Shown: positions 1 to 9,119 of the stretch, in pieces
Layout: each line of letters opens with the position of its first letter
Position numbering within the stretch: the stretch's first letter is position 1
From: SOKP01 sp048887165
Lineage (GTDB): Archaea; Asgardarchaeota; Lokiarchaeia; Sigyniarchaeales; SOKP01
Assembly (NCBI GenBank): GCA_048887165.1
Contig: JBHLJZ010000007.1
Location: forward strand, 6,537 to 70,536
Reading direction: 5' to 3'
Length of the DNA stretch: 64,000 nt
The notes under the pieces: model-generated
Databases searched by the model: none
What the model was told of the DNA's origin: nothing
What the model saw: only the letters and a program-made list of their open reading frames with translations
Translations under genes and position numbers: made by a program

Positions 1-60
1 AACAGCACTAAGTAAGTATCCAAGTTGCCTAATATTTTCAAGTAAAATATCTTCTACCAT
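1..60 (-). CDS. Partial gene, N-terminal 20 codons only
   Basis: An ATG at 60 on the minus strand opens a frame that runs without a stop to the left window edge; the visible start reads MVEDILLENIRQLGYLLSAV. Its start codon shares one base with the stop codon of the next gene upstream (TAATG), so the two are probably translationally coupled. Too little is visible to name a family. Confidence 0.55.
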   Translation of the reverse strand, partial: MVEDILLENIRQLGYLLSAV

Positions 61-554
61 TAGAAAAAACTCCCCTTTAATTTTGGTTTCTCTTTGAGTA
101 TTTTTGCTTTAATATCTTTAAAGATTCTAGAAAAATCAATTAGTAGATCTTCGATTTGTACATCGATTTCTTGATTCATCCCATTATAAATAGCATTATG
201 ATATTTTGTTAAAATCGCTTCATTTAATAAACCCTTTGTTTCTAATTTTTCTACGAGTTCTTTTAAAGCTGGTTTGTATATCTCAACTTTATCACGTTTA
301 TGTAAGAGAACTGAAAGTGAAAATAAATCGTCTCTATCAACTTTCTGTTGAACTTTGAAAATATATGACAATACAAGATATTTGTTATAATTATCCTCGA
401 TAAAATCTCCAACTTTAGCTCCAATAGGAAAACATTTCTTAAGTATATCAGTTTCCTCGCCGATTTTTGATACAGAGGGATATGAACTTATTATTTCAGG
501 ATTAGACCCCACAAATCCGCCTAATTTTGACAAAATTGCATATTCAGTCGCCAT
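60..554 (-). CDS. Hypothetical protein, possibly longin/DENN-like
   Basis: Unrecognised 164-residue soluble protein with no signal peptide or membrane segment. A basic, RDD-containing central stretch (about residues 68-92) followed by a long amphipathic helix resembles longin- or uDENN-like small folds that are common in Asgard archaea, but I cannot assign a family with confidence. It is the first gene of a minus-strand pair: its stop overlaps the next start by one base, so the two products probably work together. About 190 bases without a convincing gene separate it from the flavoprotein at 748. Confidence 0.6.
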   Translation of the reverse strand: MATEYAILSKLGGFVGSNPEIISSYPSVSKIGEETDILKKCFPIGAKVGDFIEDNYNKYLVLSYIFKVQQKVDRDDLFSLSVLLHKRDKVEIYKPALKELVEKLETKGLLNEAILTKYHNAIYNGMNQEIDVQIEDLLIDFSRIFKDIKAKILKEKPKLKGSFF

Positions 555-747
555 GATTAAAACCTACTTTTTGATTTTTCATTATAGGTAAAAAATACCT
601 TAAACCAAGATATTTTTGATATTTTGTATAAAGGTTAAAAAGAAGGAGAAAATCCGAACTTAAATATGATTTTTTTTCCAAAAAATTTTGTTCTGTTGTC
701 ACAAATAGAATTATTTACACACAAAAATCTGATGAAAAAAGGATAAT

Positions 748-2013
748 TTACTTCATCATAGCTTTTAAAAATTTTGGCCATAATATTAACTTGGATAAAG
801 CTGGAAGAGCTCCAAATAACTTTTCTCCGACCCATCGGTCTCTATCTGTGTCATAATTCCATAAATCTTGAATCATATGTGCTTCATAAACATATTTTCT
901 AACAGTTTTATTAGTATTTAACAAATTGGTATAGGTAGTCCAAAGGGTCTTCGAATGTGATTCACCACTATAAAATAAATATTCACACGCATCACCATTT
1001 CTAAAATAACCATCTAATAGATTTCTTTTAATCTCTTGATCGTATTTGCTTAATTCCATACTAGTAAAATTACTCTCTTTTTTAAATAGAGGTTCAATAG
1101 TTTTCGCAGCAACATCAGCACTCAACAATCCACATAAGATTCCTTCATAAAAAAATGCTGTAACTAAACCTGCAGCTTCACCTAAAATAAGAACCCTATC
1201 TTTTGACAAAGATTTAATTGGGTGTTTTGAAATATCTCCTGTAACAAATTTACTTGTATCCCATTTTAATCCTTTAATAAATGGTTGAATTTTCTGGTAA
1301 TTTTTCAAAATTCTGTTTAATTTCTCCTTAAGTTCATTCGGTTCCTCTTTATTCCCCAAATATCCCGTTGAAATCCTTTCCTTACCAACGTTAAAAAAGA
1401 AGGGACCGTTAGGGCTTATTTTTGGATTCAAATGAAACATATATTGAAAAGTAAAATTCTCATTTAGCAAATCTTCATCAGCCCAAATATTTGTATAAAT
1501 TCCTGTAAAAGAATCGGGTTTTTCAAATCCTATTGATCTTTGTAAGTCAAAACCCCGAGAACCAGTTGCTAACACAAGTAATTTGGTTTTATAAGATTCC
1601 CCTTTACTATTAATAAGCTCTATGTAGTCATTATATTTATTTATCCTAGTGATTTTTTCGTTAAATTTCGCTATACCGCCATTGTCTTTAAATTTCTGTA
1701 TCAGTTTTTCAATAAAGACTTCTGTTTTAGATATTTTACCTAATGGTGCTCCGAACTCCTGAGAAGATAAAAGCCCATTATATTCTTCACTTTTATAATT
1801 CAATTGCAGAAATGGACGAGGAAAAATATCTTCATTATTCCATAGAGTATCATCAATGTAGGGTTTATTATGTTCAGCGAATATATTAGTCCTAACTGGA
1901 ATTCCTGCATCATAGTCTTGAGCTTCAATGAGAAGGGTTTTTGCGAATTTAGAAACTTTATTCACAAAAGAAGAACCAGAAATTCCAGCACCAATAGTTA
2001 TAATATCATACAT
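748..2013 (-). CDS. Geranylgeranyl reductase family FAD-dependent oxidoreductase
   Basis: A 421-residue flavoprotein. The N-terminal FAD-binding motif GAGISG (residues 8-13) follows a hydrophobic beta strand, and an acidic residue ends the second strand (LLIEAQD). The family's second FAD motif appears as LILGEAAGLV followed by FFYEGI near residues 277-292. Members saturate isoprenoid chains of archaeal ether lipids, or are related monooxygenase-fold reductases. Length fits the family (about 390-450). Position at the membrane surface and use in lipid maturation are inferred from the family; a different flavin-dependent oxidation cannot be excluded. It is a single gene with no close partner. 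Confidence 0.8.
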   Translation of the reverse strand: MYDIITIGAGISGSSFVNKVSKFAKTLLIEAQDYDAGIPVRTNIFAEHNKPYIDDTLWNNEDIFPRPFLQLNYKSEEYNGLLSSQEFGAPLGKISKTEVFIEKLIQKFKDNGGIAKFNEKITRINKYNDYIELINSKGESYKTKLLVLATGSRGFDLQRSIGFEKPDSFTGIYTNIWADEDLLNENFTFQYMFHLNPKISPNGPFFFNVGKERISTGYLGNKEEPNELKEKLNRILKNYQKIQPFIKGLKWDTSKFVTGDISKHPIKSLSKDRVLILGEAAGLVTAFFYEGILCGLLSADVAAKTIEPLFKKESNFTSMELSKYDQEIKRNLLDGYFRNGDACEYLFYSGESHSKTLWTTYTNLLNTNKTVRKYVYEAHMIQDLWNYDTDRDRWVGEKLFGALPALSKLILWPKFLKAMMK

Positions 2014-2097
2014 AATTAAGATTTTTAATAATAAGAGATAAAAAAAGGTTATTCTTCTAGTTCAAATCAATGAAGTTAATTCTTTTTATTTAATTTC

Positions 2098-2851
2098 CTA
2101 TATTATATTTTCAATTGTTCTAGAAAATTTATCAAGATTTATTTCTGCCATACCAAATGGAACTGTTGAATCAAATAATACTACGAACAGTAAAGGATCT
2201 AGTTTCCATGGAATTCGAATTATTTTTGAAAATACTTTTTGTTCATTTTCTAAACTATAAAAAGTTGTGTTAAAATCTCTGGAAACAGTATAACGAATTT
2301 CTAATTCCTTTAAAGATGATAATAATATATCATGAGGAAGGGAAGAGTATATTACCTTTCCGTTTATATTCATTAAAGCTGCTCCTATTATTTCATTTTC
2401 AAAAACTAAATTATTTATTAATTCAATTATTTTTCGATAAAGGGGTTGACTTAATACTATGTCTTCTTCTCCTGTAATTACTGAATCAATTTTTTTATCG
2501 AATGTTGTATTATGAATTTCTTCGGAATCTTCAATTTCATTCTCTTCTAAAAATTCATTGAAAATTTCGGTTAATCTTTCAAGGCGTGAATTTACAAATA
2601 GCAAACTTGTACTTGAATCAGACAACAGGGTAAAAATATAAGCATTGTGTGTTTTAAATACGAATCTAAACCCACCCATCTCCAAAACTTCAGGAGTTTG
2701 TTTCGATATAACGTTCTCAGAAAAGGAAAAGATTGCTGAAAAAAAAAGGAGTTATCAAATTCGCCTCAATGTTATCAAAGTCTTTTGTAAAATTTCTGGA
2801 ATAGATGCATACTCCTGTTTTCTGCAGAATAAAAAGTGAATGAATGATCAT
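2098..2851 (-). CDS. Longin plus roadblock-like protein, frameshifted
   Basis: The continuous frame covers only 2098-2685 and would begin at a TTG. The missing N-terminus is present in another frame: an ATG at 2851 reads MIIHSLFILQKTGVCIYSR and runs into a nine-base T run (plus-strand A run 2739-2747). Removing one base joins it to ...SAIFSFSENV and the rest, giving about 250 residues. The N-terminal half has a longin-type pattern (hydrophobic strand, G-C-I-Y-S turn, later FRFVF and YIFTLLSD strands); the C-terminal half (GAALMNINGKVIYSSLP onward) looks roadblock/LC7-like. Such proteins are expanded in Asgard archaea and often act with small GTPases. The break may be a sequencing error, a true mutation or slippage. 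Confidence 0.7.
2739..2747. other. Nine-base A/T homopolymer at frameshift
   Basis: Nine A residues on the plus strand (T on the coding strand) lie exactly where the two halves of the longin-roadblock protein change frame. Eight or eleven bases would restore a single frame. Confidence 0.7.
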
Positions 2852-3106
2852 TTCAAAGATTTTCTGTTGTTAGTTATAAAAAATTAAATAAATACAATCT
2901 TTTAAGTATTTTTAAAAAGAATAGATGGATTTTTAGATTATAAATCAACAAAAAATTACGAAAAAGTTTTCTATTCTTTTCTTTTGTTATAACTTTTTAT
3001 TCATAAACATGAGTTTTAAATAGAATATTTAATAATTTTTAAGTAAGGTAAGTTGTTTACACAACTATCACAACTTTAATAATAACTGAAAAAACTGAAA
3101 ATTGAA
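2852..3106. promoter_or_regulatory. Divergent intergenic region, thioredoxin promoter
   Basis: This 255-base spacer separates the divergently transcribed longin-roadblock and thioredoxin genes. On the plus strand a TATA-like TTTTAAATAG lies at 3014-3023. A perfect 6-base inverted repeat with a 4-base spacer, AGTTGTTTACACAACT, lies at 3051-3066, at or just after the start point expected 25 bases downstream of that box. This would suit an operator or a 5' leader hairpin. No RNA gene was recognised here. Confidence 0.4.
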
Positions 3107-3514
3107 ATGTCTGATAATGATTTGGAAAAGATCCGACACAAAAAAGCAGAAGCGATGTTAAAGAGTCAGTTAATACCTAAAGAGATCGTAAAAGTAAACT
3201 CTGAAGAAGAATACAATAAATTAATAAAAGATTACCATGACAGAGTTATAATAATAGATTTTTGGGCAATTTGGTGTGGACCATGTCTAGCTTTTGCTCC
3301 AGTATTCGAACGACTTCAACAAGAGAATTCTCAAGATTTTATTTTTGTTAAAGTAAATGTTGATGAAAATCCTTCCATCGCACAAAAGTACAGAATTACA
3401 GGGATTCCAACTACTTTGTTTATCAAAAATGAAAAGGTCATTCATAAAATTGTTGGTTCAGTGAATTATGAATATATGCAACGAATTTTTCAGAAATTAA
3501 AGTCTTTTATTTAA
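3107..3514 (+). CDS. trxA: Thioredoxin
   Basis: A 135-residue thioredoxin-fold disulfide reductase. The redox motif WCGPC places the active cysteines at residues 57 and 60, preceded by the usual DFWA strand. The cis-proline motif appears as TGIPTTLFI. An N-terminal extension of about 30 charged residues precedes the core, so it is longer than the common 105-residue form. It acts in the cytoplasm on protein disulfides, normally with a thioredoxin reductase, which is not in this window. The winged-helix gene 31 bases downstream on the same strand may be cotranscribed and redox-related. Confidence 0.92.
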   Translation: MSDNDLEKIRHKKAEAMLKSQLIPKEIVKVNSEEEYNKLIKDYHDRVIIIDFWAIWCGPCLAFAPVFERLQQENSQDFIFVKVNVDENPSIAQKYRITGIPTTLFIKNEKVIHKIVGSVNYEYMQRIFQKLKSFI

Positions 3515-3545
3515 AAATTTTATTTTTAATTTCTTTTAATTTTTT

Positions 3546-4013
3546 ATGAATAAAAAGGTGAACCATATGGAAAGTATTTCTGATCAATTGAAAATAATGG
3601 TTGATGATGAGGAAATCTTTAAAAGTTCTAAATTATTTAAATGTATTCTAGGTTTAAATGAAATCGAAACTAATGTTTTCTCATATTTATTGAAAAACGA
3701 CAAAGTAAGTACATTAGAACTTACAAATGTTTTGAATAAAGATAGAAGTTTAATTCAAAGAGCATTGCAAGCATTAATAGACCGTAATGTAATTTTAAGA
3801 GAATCGATGTCACTAAAAGAATTTGTTGAATTAAAAGGAAAGGAAGAAAGTCATAAACGGGGATATCTTTTTGTGTATACTTCTAAAGATATAGCTGAGA
3901 TTAAAATTCAATTTAGAGAGTTACTTGAAAAATGGTATCATTCAATGATAAAGTATATTGATAATTTAGATAACATTTTTGATTGTTTTGAAAACAGTGG
4001 AGAATTATGTTAA
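3546..4013 (+). CDS. Winged-helix transcriptional regulator (TrmB/MarR-like)
   Basis: A 155-residue protein. Residues about 33-90 form a winged helix-turn-helix (GLNEIETNVFSYLL, then VSTLELTNVLNKDRSLIQRA as positioning and recognition helices, then a wing). The C-terminal third is a helical, probably coiled-coil dimerisation segment. The pattern is that of small archaeal TrmB/MarR-like regulators without a ligand domain. The ATG at 3546 or the in-frame ATG at codon 8 (3567) could be used. Only 31 bases separate it from thioredoxin upstream, so joint transcription is likely. Targets are unknown; the MFS gene downstream is a candidate. Confidence 0.75.
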   Translation: MNKKVNHMESISDQLKIMVDDEEIFKSSKLFKCILGLNEIETNVFSYLLKNDKVSTLELTNVLNKDRSLIQRALQALIDRNVILRESMSLKEFVELKGKEESHKRGYLFVYTSKDIAEIKIQFRELLEKWYHSMIKYIDNLDNIFDCFENSGELC

Positions 4014-4081
4014 TATCATTATGAAATTTTGTTAAGTGAATAATTTCAATCTTTTTATAGAATATTATTTAAATTAATAGT

Positions 4082-5407
4082 ATGGAAAATAATTCTTCAA
4101 AATTGCCCATTTTATCAATCGTTTTACTTATTACAATAGTTACTTTAATTTATACAGTTTCAAACATGGTTTCACCGAATCTTCTTATTATATCAGCTTA
4201 TTTTGGTTTTGGTGGAAATACTACTCCATTAGGAACCCTTGTTTCTACATTCACAATAATATCAGGACTTACTATGCTTTTATTTGGTTATTTAGCTGAT
4301 AAGTTAATAAGAAAATGGATTGTTCTTATTGGTACTTTAAATTTTTCAATTTTTGCATTTCTAACTATTTTGGTTCCTTCAGGTATTTCGGGATTTTTTC
4401 TATTTTATTTTTTGAGCATTATGACAGGAATAGGATTTGGAGCTTTAATACCAAATATTTTTTCTTTGATTGGGGATATTGTGACTCAAGGAGATCGCTC
4501 AAAAGGATTTTCATTCTTTTCTATTTCGACATTAGTGGGAGGAATTGTGGGGGTAGGATTAGCAACTTTTACAGGTACTATAGATTGGCGTCTTTCATAT
4601 TTTATTATTGGTATTTCAGGTTTTATTGGTTCATCTTTGTTCATTTTTTTCAAAGAACCTTCCCGCATCGGCAAAGATTATTCTTACTTGGTTCAAAGAG
4701 ATGCAATTGATTATACTTATAGAATTAAATTTTCTGATCTAAAAGTGATTTTTAAGAAGAAAGCAAATGTTTGGTTAGCAATTAATTTTGTCGATACTAT
4801 CCCAACAGGAATTATCTTATTTCTTTTATTTGCTTATATGGAAGATTTTCATGGAATTCCCGCTGACGAAGCAATAATCTACTTATTATTAATACTCCTT
4901 GCAACATTGGTTGGAACAATTGTTTTCGGTTTTATTGGCGATAAACGGTTTAAAAAAGGTAAAAAGAAAACAAGAGTAAAGCTAGCTATTTTAGGAAACC
5001 TCTTACCCATCCCTTTTGTATTCATTTCACTTATAATCCCATTTAGAGCTCCTAATATCTTCCCTGGAATTCTAATAATGTTAATACTTTTTATGATAGG
5101 TATGTTTAGTAATGGTGCTGTGAGCGGTAATTGGTATGCAACGGTTGTAGATTTAAATTTACCTGAGCATCGAGGAACAATATTAGCAACCTCCAATTTT
5201 TTCGATATTATTGGAAGGTCTATAGGTCCTATTGTAGGAGCTGTGGTTGCGGATACGTTAGGATTTGTATACGGAATGATGATCTCAATTTTCTTTTGGA
5301 TACTTATTCCATTATTTTGGATTCCTGTTCTTAGGAATCTTCTACCTGAAATGGAAGGCACTGAAAAGATGTTTGCTGAGAGAATTGAATCAATAACTAA
5401 AAAATAA
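4082..5407 (+). CDS. MFS transporter
   Basis: A 441-residue polytopic membrane protein with about 12 hydrophobic segments in two six-helix halves and a charged central loop (about residues 190-220). The loop between helices 2 and 3 reads FGYLADKLIRKW, the degenerate G-x-x-x-D-R-x-x-R/K signature of the major facilitator superfamily, and a similar FGFIGDKRFKK occurs in the second half. It should move a small solute with an ion or by uniport; the substrate cannot be read from the sequence. A winged-helix regulator lies immediately upstream, and an Old Yellow Enzyme follows after 64 bases. Confidence 0.88.
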   Translation: MENNSSKLPILSIVLLITIVTLIYTVSNMVSPNLLIISAYFGFGGNTTPLGTLVSTFTIISGLTMLLFGYLADKLIRKWIVLIGTLNFSIFAFLTILVPSGISGFFLFYFLSIMTGIGFGALIPNIFSLIGDIVTQGDRSKGFSFFSISTLVGGIVGVGLATFTGTIDWRLSYFIIGISGFIGSSLFIFFKEPSRIGKDYSYLVQRDAIDYTYRIKFSDLKVIFKKKANVWLAINFVDTIPTGIILFLLFAYMEDFHGIPADEAIIYLLLILLATLVGTIVFGFIGDKRFKKGKKKTRVKLAILGNLLPIPFVFISLIIPFRAPNIFPGILIMLILFMIGMFSNGAVSGNWYATVVDLNLPEHRGTILATSNFFDIIGRSIGPIVGAVVADTLGFVYGMMISIFFWILIPLFWIPVLRNLLPEMEGTEKMFAERIESITKK

Positions 5408-5471
5408 AATTCATTAGTATCATTTCTTTTTTTTATATTATTTTAAAAACTAATTACTGCATCGAATGTAA

Positions 5472-6629
5472 GTGAATACATTGGAACTAAAATTTTTGTT
5501 CAGTCCAGAAAAAATTGGGAATGTTCGAATCAAAAACCGAATTATTCGATCAGCAACGTACACACGAAGAGCAGAAAAGTACGGTTTAGTAGGGAAAGGG
5601 TTGATTGAATTTTATGACGAATTAGCTCAGGGTGGAACAGGATTAATAATTTCAGAGTTTATAGGAGTTGATCCCAGTGGAACAGCCAGTGCATATCAAC
5701 TTCGCTTAGATAATGATTCTTTCATTCCCGGTCAAAAAAAATTGGTTAAAACAGTTCATAATTATGCTGATACTAAAATCGCAGCTCAAATTGCACATAC
5801 TGGACGTCAGGGTAATCACCCTAAATATCCTCCTGTTGCGCCTTCTCCGGTAACTGATAAACTTACTGGCCTAACACCTAGAGAATTGAAAGAATCCGAA
5901 ATTAAAGAGTTAATACTAAAATTTGTCGCAGCAGCAAAAAGAGCTTATGAGAGCGAATATGATATGGTTCAATTACACGCAGCCCATGGTTATTTCCTGA
6001 GTAATTTTATCTCACCTTATACTAACAAGCGATCTGATGAATATGGTGGAAGTAATGAGAATATGGCAAGAATATTGGTCGAAATTTATAATAGAATTAA
6101 TGATGAAATTGGTAAGGATTTTCCTATAACAATTAAACTACAAACTCAAGATTTTGTCCCTGGAGGGTTAGAATTAAAACAGAGTTTGGAGATTGCGAAG
6201 ATCCTCGTCGATAAAGGTTTTCACGCAATTGAGCCCAGCGGAGGTATTGATGAAACCCAAATTGGAACCAAGAATGCATATCCAAGTAGACAAGTTAAAT
6301 CACCGGAAGAAGAAAACTATTTTCTACAAACAGTAAAAGAATTAAAACCATATATGAAGAATTGTAAAATGGTTCTAATGGGGGGAATAAAAAATCCTTT
6401 TTCTGCTGAAAATTTTCTAAAAAAAGGAATAGCCGATTTTATCTCTTTGAGTAGACCCTTAATATATGAACCTGATCTACCAAATAGATGGATGCAAGGT
6501 GATTTAAGCCCATCTAAATGCATTAGTTGCAACTCTTGTTATTTTACTATGTTTATCGGCCCAGTATATTGCGTAGTTAGACGAAGATTAGAAAAAAGAG
6601 AGCAAAGAACAACGAAGGATAAAGAATAA
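5472..6629 (+). CDS. NADH:flavin oxidoreductase, Old Yellow Enzyme family
   Basis: A 385-residue FMN-dependent TIM-barrel reductase. Visible family marks are IGNVRIKNRIIRSAT at the N-terminus, the catalytic-site segment HAAHGYFLSNFISPYTN with RSDEYGGS following, and a C-terminal CISCNSC cysteine pair resembling the Fe-S-bearing 2,4-dienoyl-CoA reductase subgroup, though the cluster-binding set looks incomplete (a later Cys is in PVYCVVRR). The protein ends soon after, so the C-terminal FAD/NAD domains of the long subgroup are absent. Start is GTG; an ATG just upstream is closed by a stop. It lies directly against the following MFS gene (stop then ATG), so the two are surely cotranscribed. It reduces activated C=C bonds; substrate unknown. 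Confidence 0.88.
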   Translation: MNTLELKFLFSPEKIGNVRIKNRIIRSATYTRRAEKYGLVGKGLIEFYDELAQGGTGLIISEFIGVDPSGTASAYQLRLDNDSFIPGQKKLVKTVHNYADTKIAAQIAHTGRQGNHPKYPPVAPSPVTDKLTGLTPRELKESEIKELILKFVAAAKRAYESEYDMVQLHAAHGYFLSNFISPYTNKRSDEYGGSNENMARILVEIYNRINDEIGKDFPITIKLQTQDFVPGGLELKQSLEIAKILVDKGFHAIEPSGGIDETQIGTKNAYPSRQVKSPEEENYFLQTVKELKPYMKNCKMVLMGGIKNPFSAENFLKKGIADFISLSRPLIYEPDLPNRWMQGDLSPSKCISCNSCYFTMFIGPVYCVVRRRLEKREQRTTKDKE

Positions 6630-7850
6630 ATGAGTAAAAATAAATATTTAGAACTGTTTTCTGATCGAAGCTTTATCGGTTTCTGGATTGGTTTCCTCGG
6701 ATTTGGTTTAGGGGGGGCATTATATAATATAAGCCTTAATTGGTGGGTTCTAGAAACGACAAATTCTGAGGTTCAGTTAGGAATAGTAGGAATGTTGACA
6801 TTTCTTCCAATGTTAATTTTCAGTTTCTTTTCAGGAATTATTACGGATATTTTTAATCGAAAAAAATTAATGATAAGAGCTTTAATCATTCGAGGATTAC
6901 TTATCACCGCATTTCCAATCCTTGGTTATTTACAAATTTTGGAAGTGTGGCATGTTTATATTATTACATTTATACAAGGTATCTCACAGGTGTTTTTCAT
7001 TAATGCTTCAATTGCAATTATGCCTCAGTTTATTAAAAAAGAGAATCTTTTAGCAGCAAATGCATTAGTCGATTCTTCTATATGGTTAGCAAATATTTTT
7101 GGATACTATTCAGGGGGGATATTGATAGATACGTTTGGTATCATGAATCTATTGATACTAAGCTCGATGATTTTTATTGGATCTTCATTCTCGTTTATTT
7201 TAGTTGAATATATTTTCGAAAAAAGGAATTTTATTTCTCTCGGTAGTTTCTTTTCAGATCTGTATGAAGGAGTTAAATTAATAAAGAAAAATAGAATTTT
7301 ATTTATTTTAGTTATTACATGGATGTGTATTCATACCCTCTTTGCTCAAGGACCGCTTTCAATTGGATGGCCAGCTTTTTCAAAAAGAACTTTAAATGCT
7401 GGTGCTCAAGGATATGGATTATTAGTCACATCATATTCATTTAGCTGTTTAATAGGTAGTCTTTTAATTGGTCATTGGGGTGCAAAATTTAAAAAGGGGA
7501 TTTTACTTATCATAGGAAATATTTGGGGCACTATAGGAATGATATTCTTTATATTTAGTTCTAATATCTTCTTAGCTATGATTATCGTTTTCATCTGGAG
7601 TTTTAATATTCCTTTAATAAATGTTCCATTTTGGACTTATGTACAAGAAAGCCTTCCAGAAGACGAATTAGGAAAAATAACCGGTGCTTCATTTACATTA
7701 ACTTTCACTGTGAGTCCAATATCGACAATTATGACAGGATTTTTAATGCAATATTTCTCTGTTTCTCTTCCATTCTTATTATTAGCTTTCTCATACTTTA
7801 TAAGCTTTATCTTAATTTATATTAATAAAGAGACAAGAACTCTAAATTAG
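6630..7850 (+). CDS. MFS transporter, second copy
   Basis: A 406-residue membrane protein with about 12 hydrophobic segments. The loop FSGIITDIFNRKKLM matches the MFS helix 2-3 loop, and the protein resembles the DHA3/enterobactin-exporter-like branch (short, drug-efflux-type). The ATG follows the stop of the Old Yellow Enzyme gene with no spacing, implying a two-gene operon in which a flavin reductase modifies a compound that is imported or exported. It is not closely similar to the MFS protein at 4082. The substrate is not evident. Confidence 0.87.
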   Translation: MSKNKYLELFSDRSFIGFWIGFLGFGLGGALYNISLNWWVLETTNSEVQLGIVGMLTFLPMLIFSFFSGIITDIFNRKKLMIRALIIRGLLITAFPILGYLQILEVWHVYIITFIQGISQVFFINASIAIMPQFIKKENLLAANALVDSSIWLANIFGYYSGGILIDTFGIMNLLILSSMIFIGSSFSFILVEYIFEKRNFISLGSFFSDLYEGVKLIKKNRILFILVITWMCIHTLFAQGPLSIGWPAFSKRTLNAGAQGYGLLVTSYSFSCLIGSLLIGHWGAKFKKGILLIIGNIWGTIGMIFFIFSSNIFLAMIIVFIWSFNIPLINVPFWTYVQESLPEDELGKITGASFTLTFTVSPISTIMTGFLMQYFSVSLPFLLLAFSYFISFILIYINKETRTLN

Positions 7851-7889
7851 ATAATTACTTATATAAAGAAATGAAGTATATATATTTAT

Positions 7890-9119
7890 TCAAGAAAGTG
7901 CTTGATCTAATAATTCCAGAAGATCAATCATTTTTATATTAGAATTGAGAGCACTTATTGCATCATTTAAGTTTCTAAAACAGAAAGGGCAAATACTAAC
8001 TAAAAATTCTGCTCCTGTATCTTCTGCTTCTTTAATTCTGCTTTTACCAATTTCTAAAGCTAAATCAGGGAATCCTTTTTTAACTCCACCTCCTGCACCA
8101 CAACATTTAGCATTTTCTTGTATTGTTTTCATTTCGACTAAAGTAGTTATGTTAGATAAAATTTCTCTTGGTTCATTATATAATGGGTTAACTCCAGCAT
8201 TCCTTCCTATATGGCATGGATCATGATAAGTTACTGTTAAACCCAAATTTTTTAATGGGATATTTTCTTTATGCAGAAGATTTTTAATGAATTGGATGGA
8301 ATGAAGCACTTGAATACCTAAATCTTTTATATATTCAAGATAATCAACTTTTAACGTTCGATAGCATCCTGCACAACTTGTAATAATTGTTTTTACTCCG
8401 CTTTTTTTAAATAATTCACAGTTTCTTACAGCAACGGAGTTAAAAGCATTCTTATTACCTGTTCTCATCGCTACACTTCCGCAACAGATTTCTTGCTCTC
8501 CAAAAACGGAAAAATCAACTCCCAACTTATTTAGAACTCTAGCTGTATTGATCGCAACGTTTTGGATTTCTGGAGTAAGCCCTGCTGTACATCCAACAAA
8601 ATATAACACATCTGCTGTCTCAATTGAAGTATCTTTTACTTTAAAATCGAGATTTTTTATCCATCCACTTTTTTCTTTGTTATCACGTTGGTAAGGATTT
8701 AATAAATCAACCATTGCTTTATTCATAGGAATATGAGCTTCTAACCCATAACCAGCATCTACTAATTCTGCTCTCAAAGCTTCATAAATTAAAGCATTAT
8801 CTATTTCATAAGCGCATGCTTCTGCGCATGCATTACAAGTTGGACATTGAAATATAACTTCAGCCATTTCTTTACTCAATTCTAATTTGCCTTGCCATAG
8901 GGATCGTATTATTTGCATTTTTCCCCTTCCGAAATATGGTTCAAAGCCAGAAGTATGATCTCCTGCTACACATACACCCCACTTCTGTGGATTTGCAGTA
9001 TAGTCAGTTGCTTCCCTACAGTCGCCACAGGCTATACACTGTAGTAAAATGTTCCCTAACTCATTCAAATGTCTAAATTTTTCTTTAGGATTAAATTCTG
9101 TGATAGTTTTTTCACTCAT
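7890..9119 (-). CDS. Fe-S oxidoreductase subunit, GlcF/GlpC/HdrD-like
   Basis: A 409-residue electron-transfer protein. The N-terminal ferredoxin part holds two 4Fe-4S cysteine sets (CIACGDC with a later C, and CPTCNACAEAC). Two cysteine-rich CCG domains follow, with visible CC motifs in EICCGSVAMRTG and AKCCGAGGGVKKG, and a DPCHIGR segment between them. This is the layout of glycolate oxidase GlcF, anaerobic glycerol-3-phosphate dehydrogenase GlpC and HdrD/LutA relatives. It overlaps the FAD-oxidase gene upstream by 4 bases (ATGA), so the two should form one complex that passes electrons from a 2-hydroxy acid to a quinone-like or disulfide acceptor. Confidence 0.88.
   Translation of the reverse strand: MSEKTITEFNPKEKFRHLNELGNILLQCIACGDCREATDYTANPQKWGVCVAGDHTSGFEPYFGRGKMQIIRSLWQGKLELSKEMAEVIFQCPTCNACAEACAYEIDNALIYEALRAELVDAGYGLEAHIPMNKAMVDLLNPYQRDNKEKSGWIKNLDFKVKDTSIETADVLYFVGCTAGLTPEIQNVAINTARVLNKLGVDFSVFGEQEICCGSVAMRTGNKNAFNSVAVRNCELFKKSGVKTIITSCAGCYRTLKVDYLEYIKDLGIQVLHSIQFIKNLLHKENIPLKNLGLTVTYHDPCHIGRNAGVNPLYNEPREILSNITTLVEMKTIQENAKCCGAGGGVKKGFPDLALEIGKSRIKEAEDTGAEFLVSICPFCFRNLNDAISALNSNIKMIDLLELLDQALS

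Noticed and set aside
2645..2839. Open frame of 64 codons on the plus strand
   Set aside because: It is antisense to the N-terminal part of the longin-roadblock gene, which has clear domain character; the plus-strand frame has no ribosome site or recognisable features.
4315..4710. Second open frame within the MFS transporter gene, and antisense frames at 4879-5361
   Set aside because: Both overlap a convincing 12-helix transporter; their composition (aromatic-rich or Pro/Ile-rich) is that of a shadow frame.
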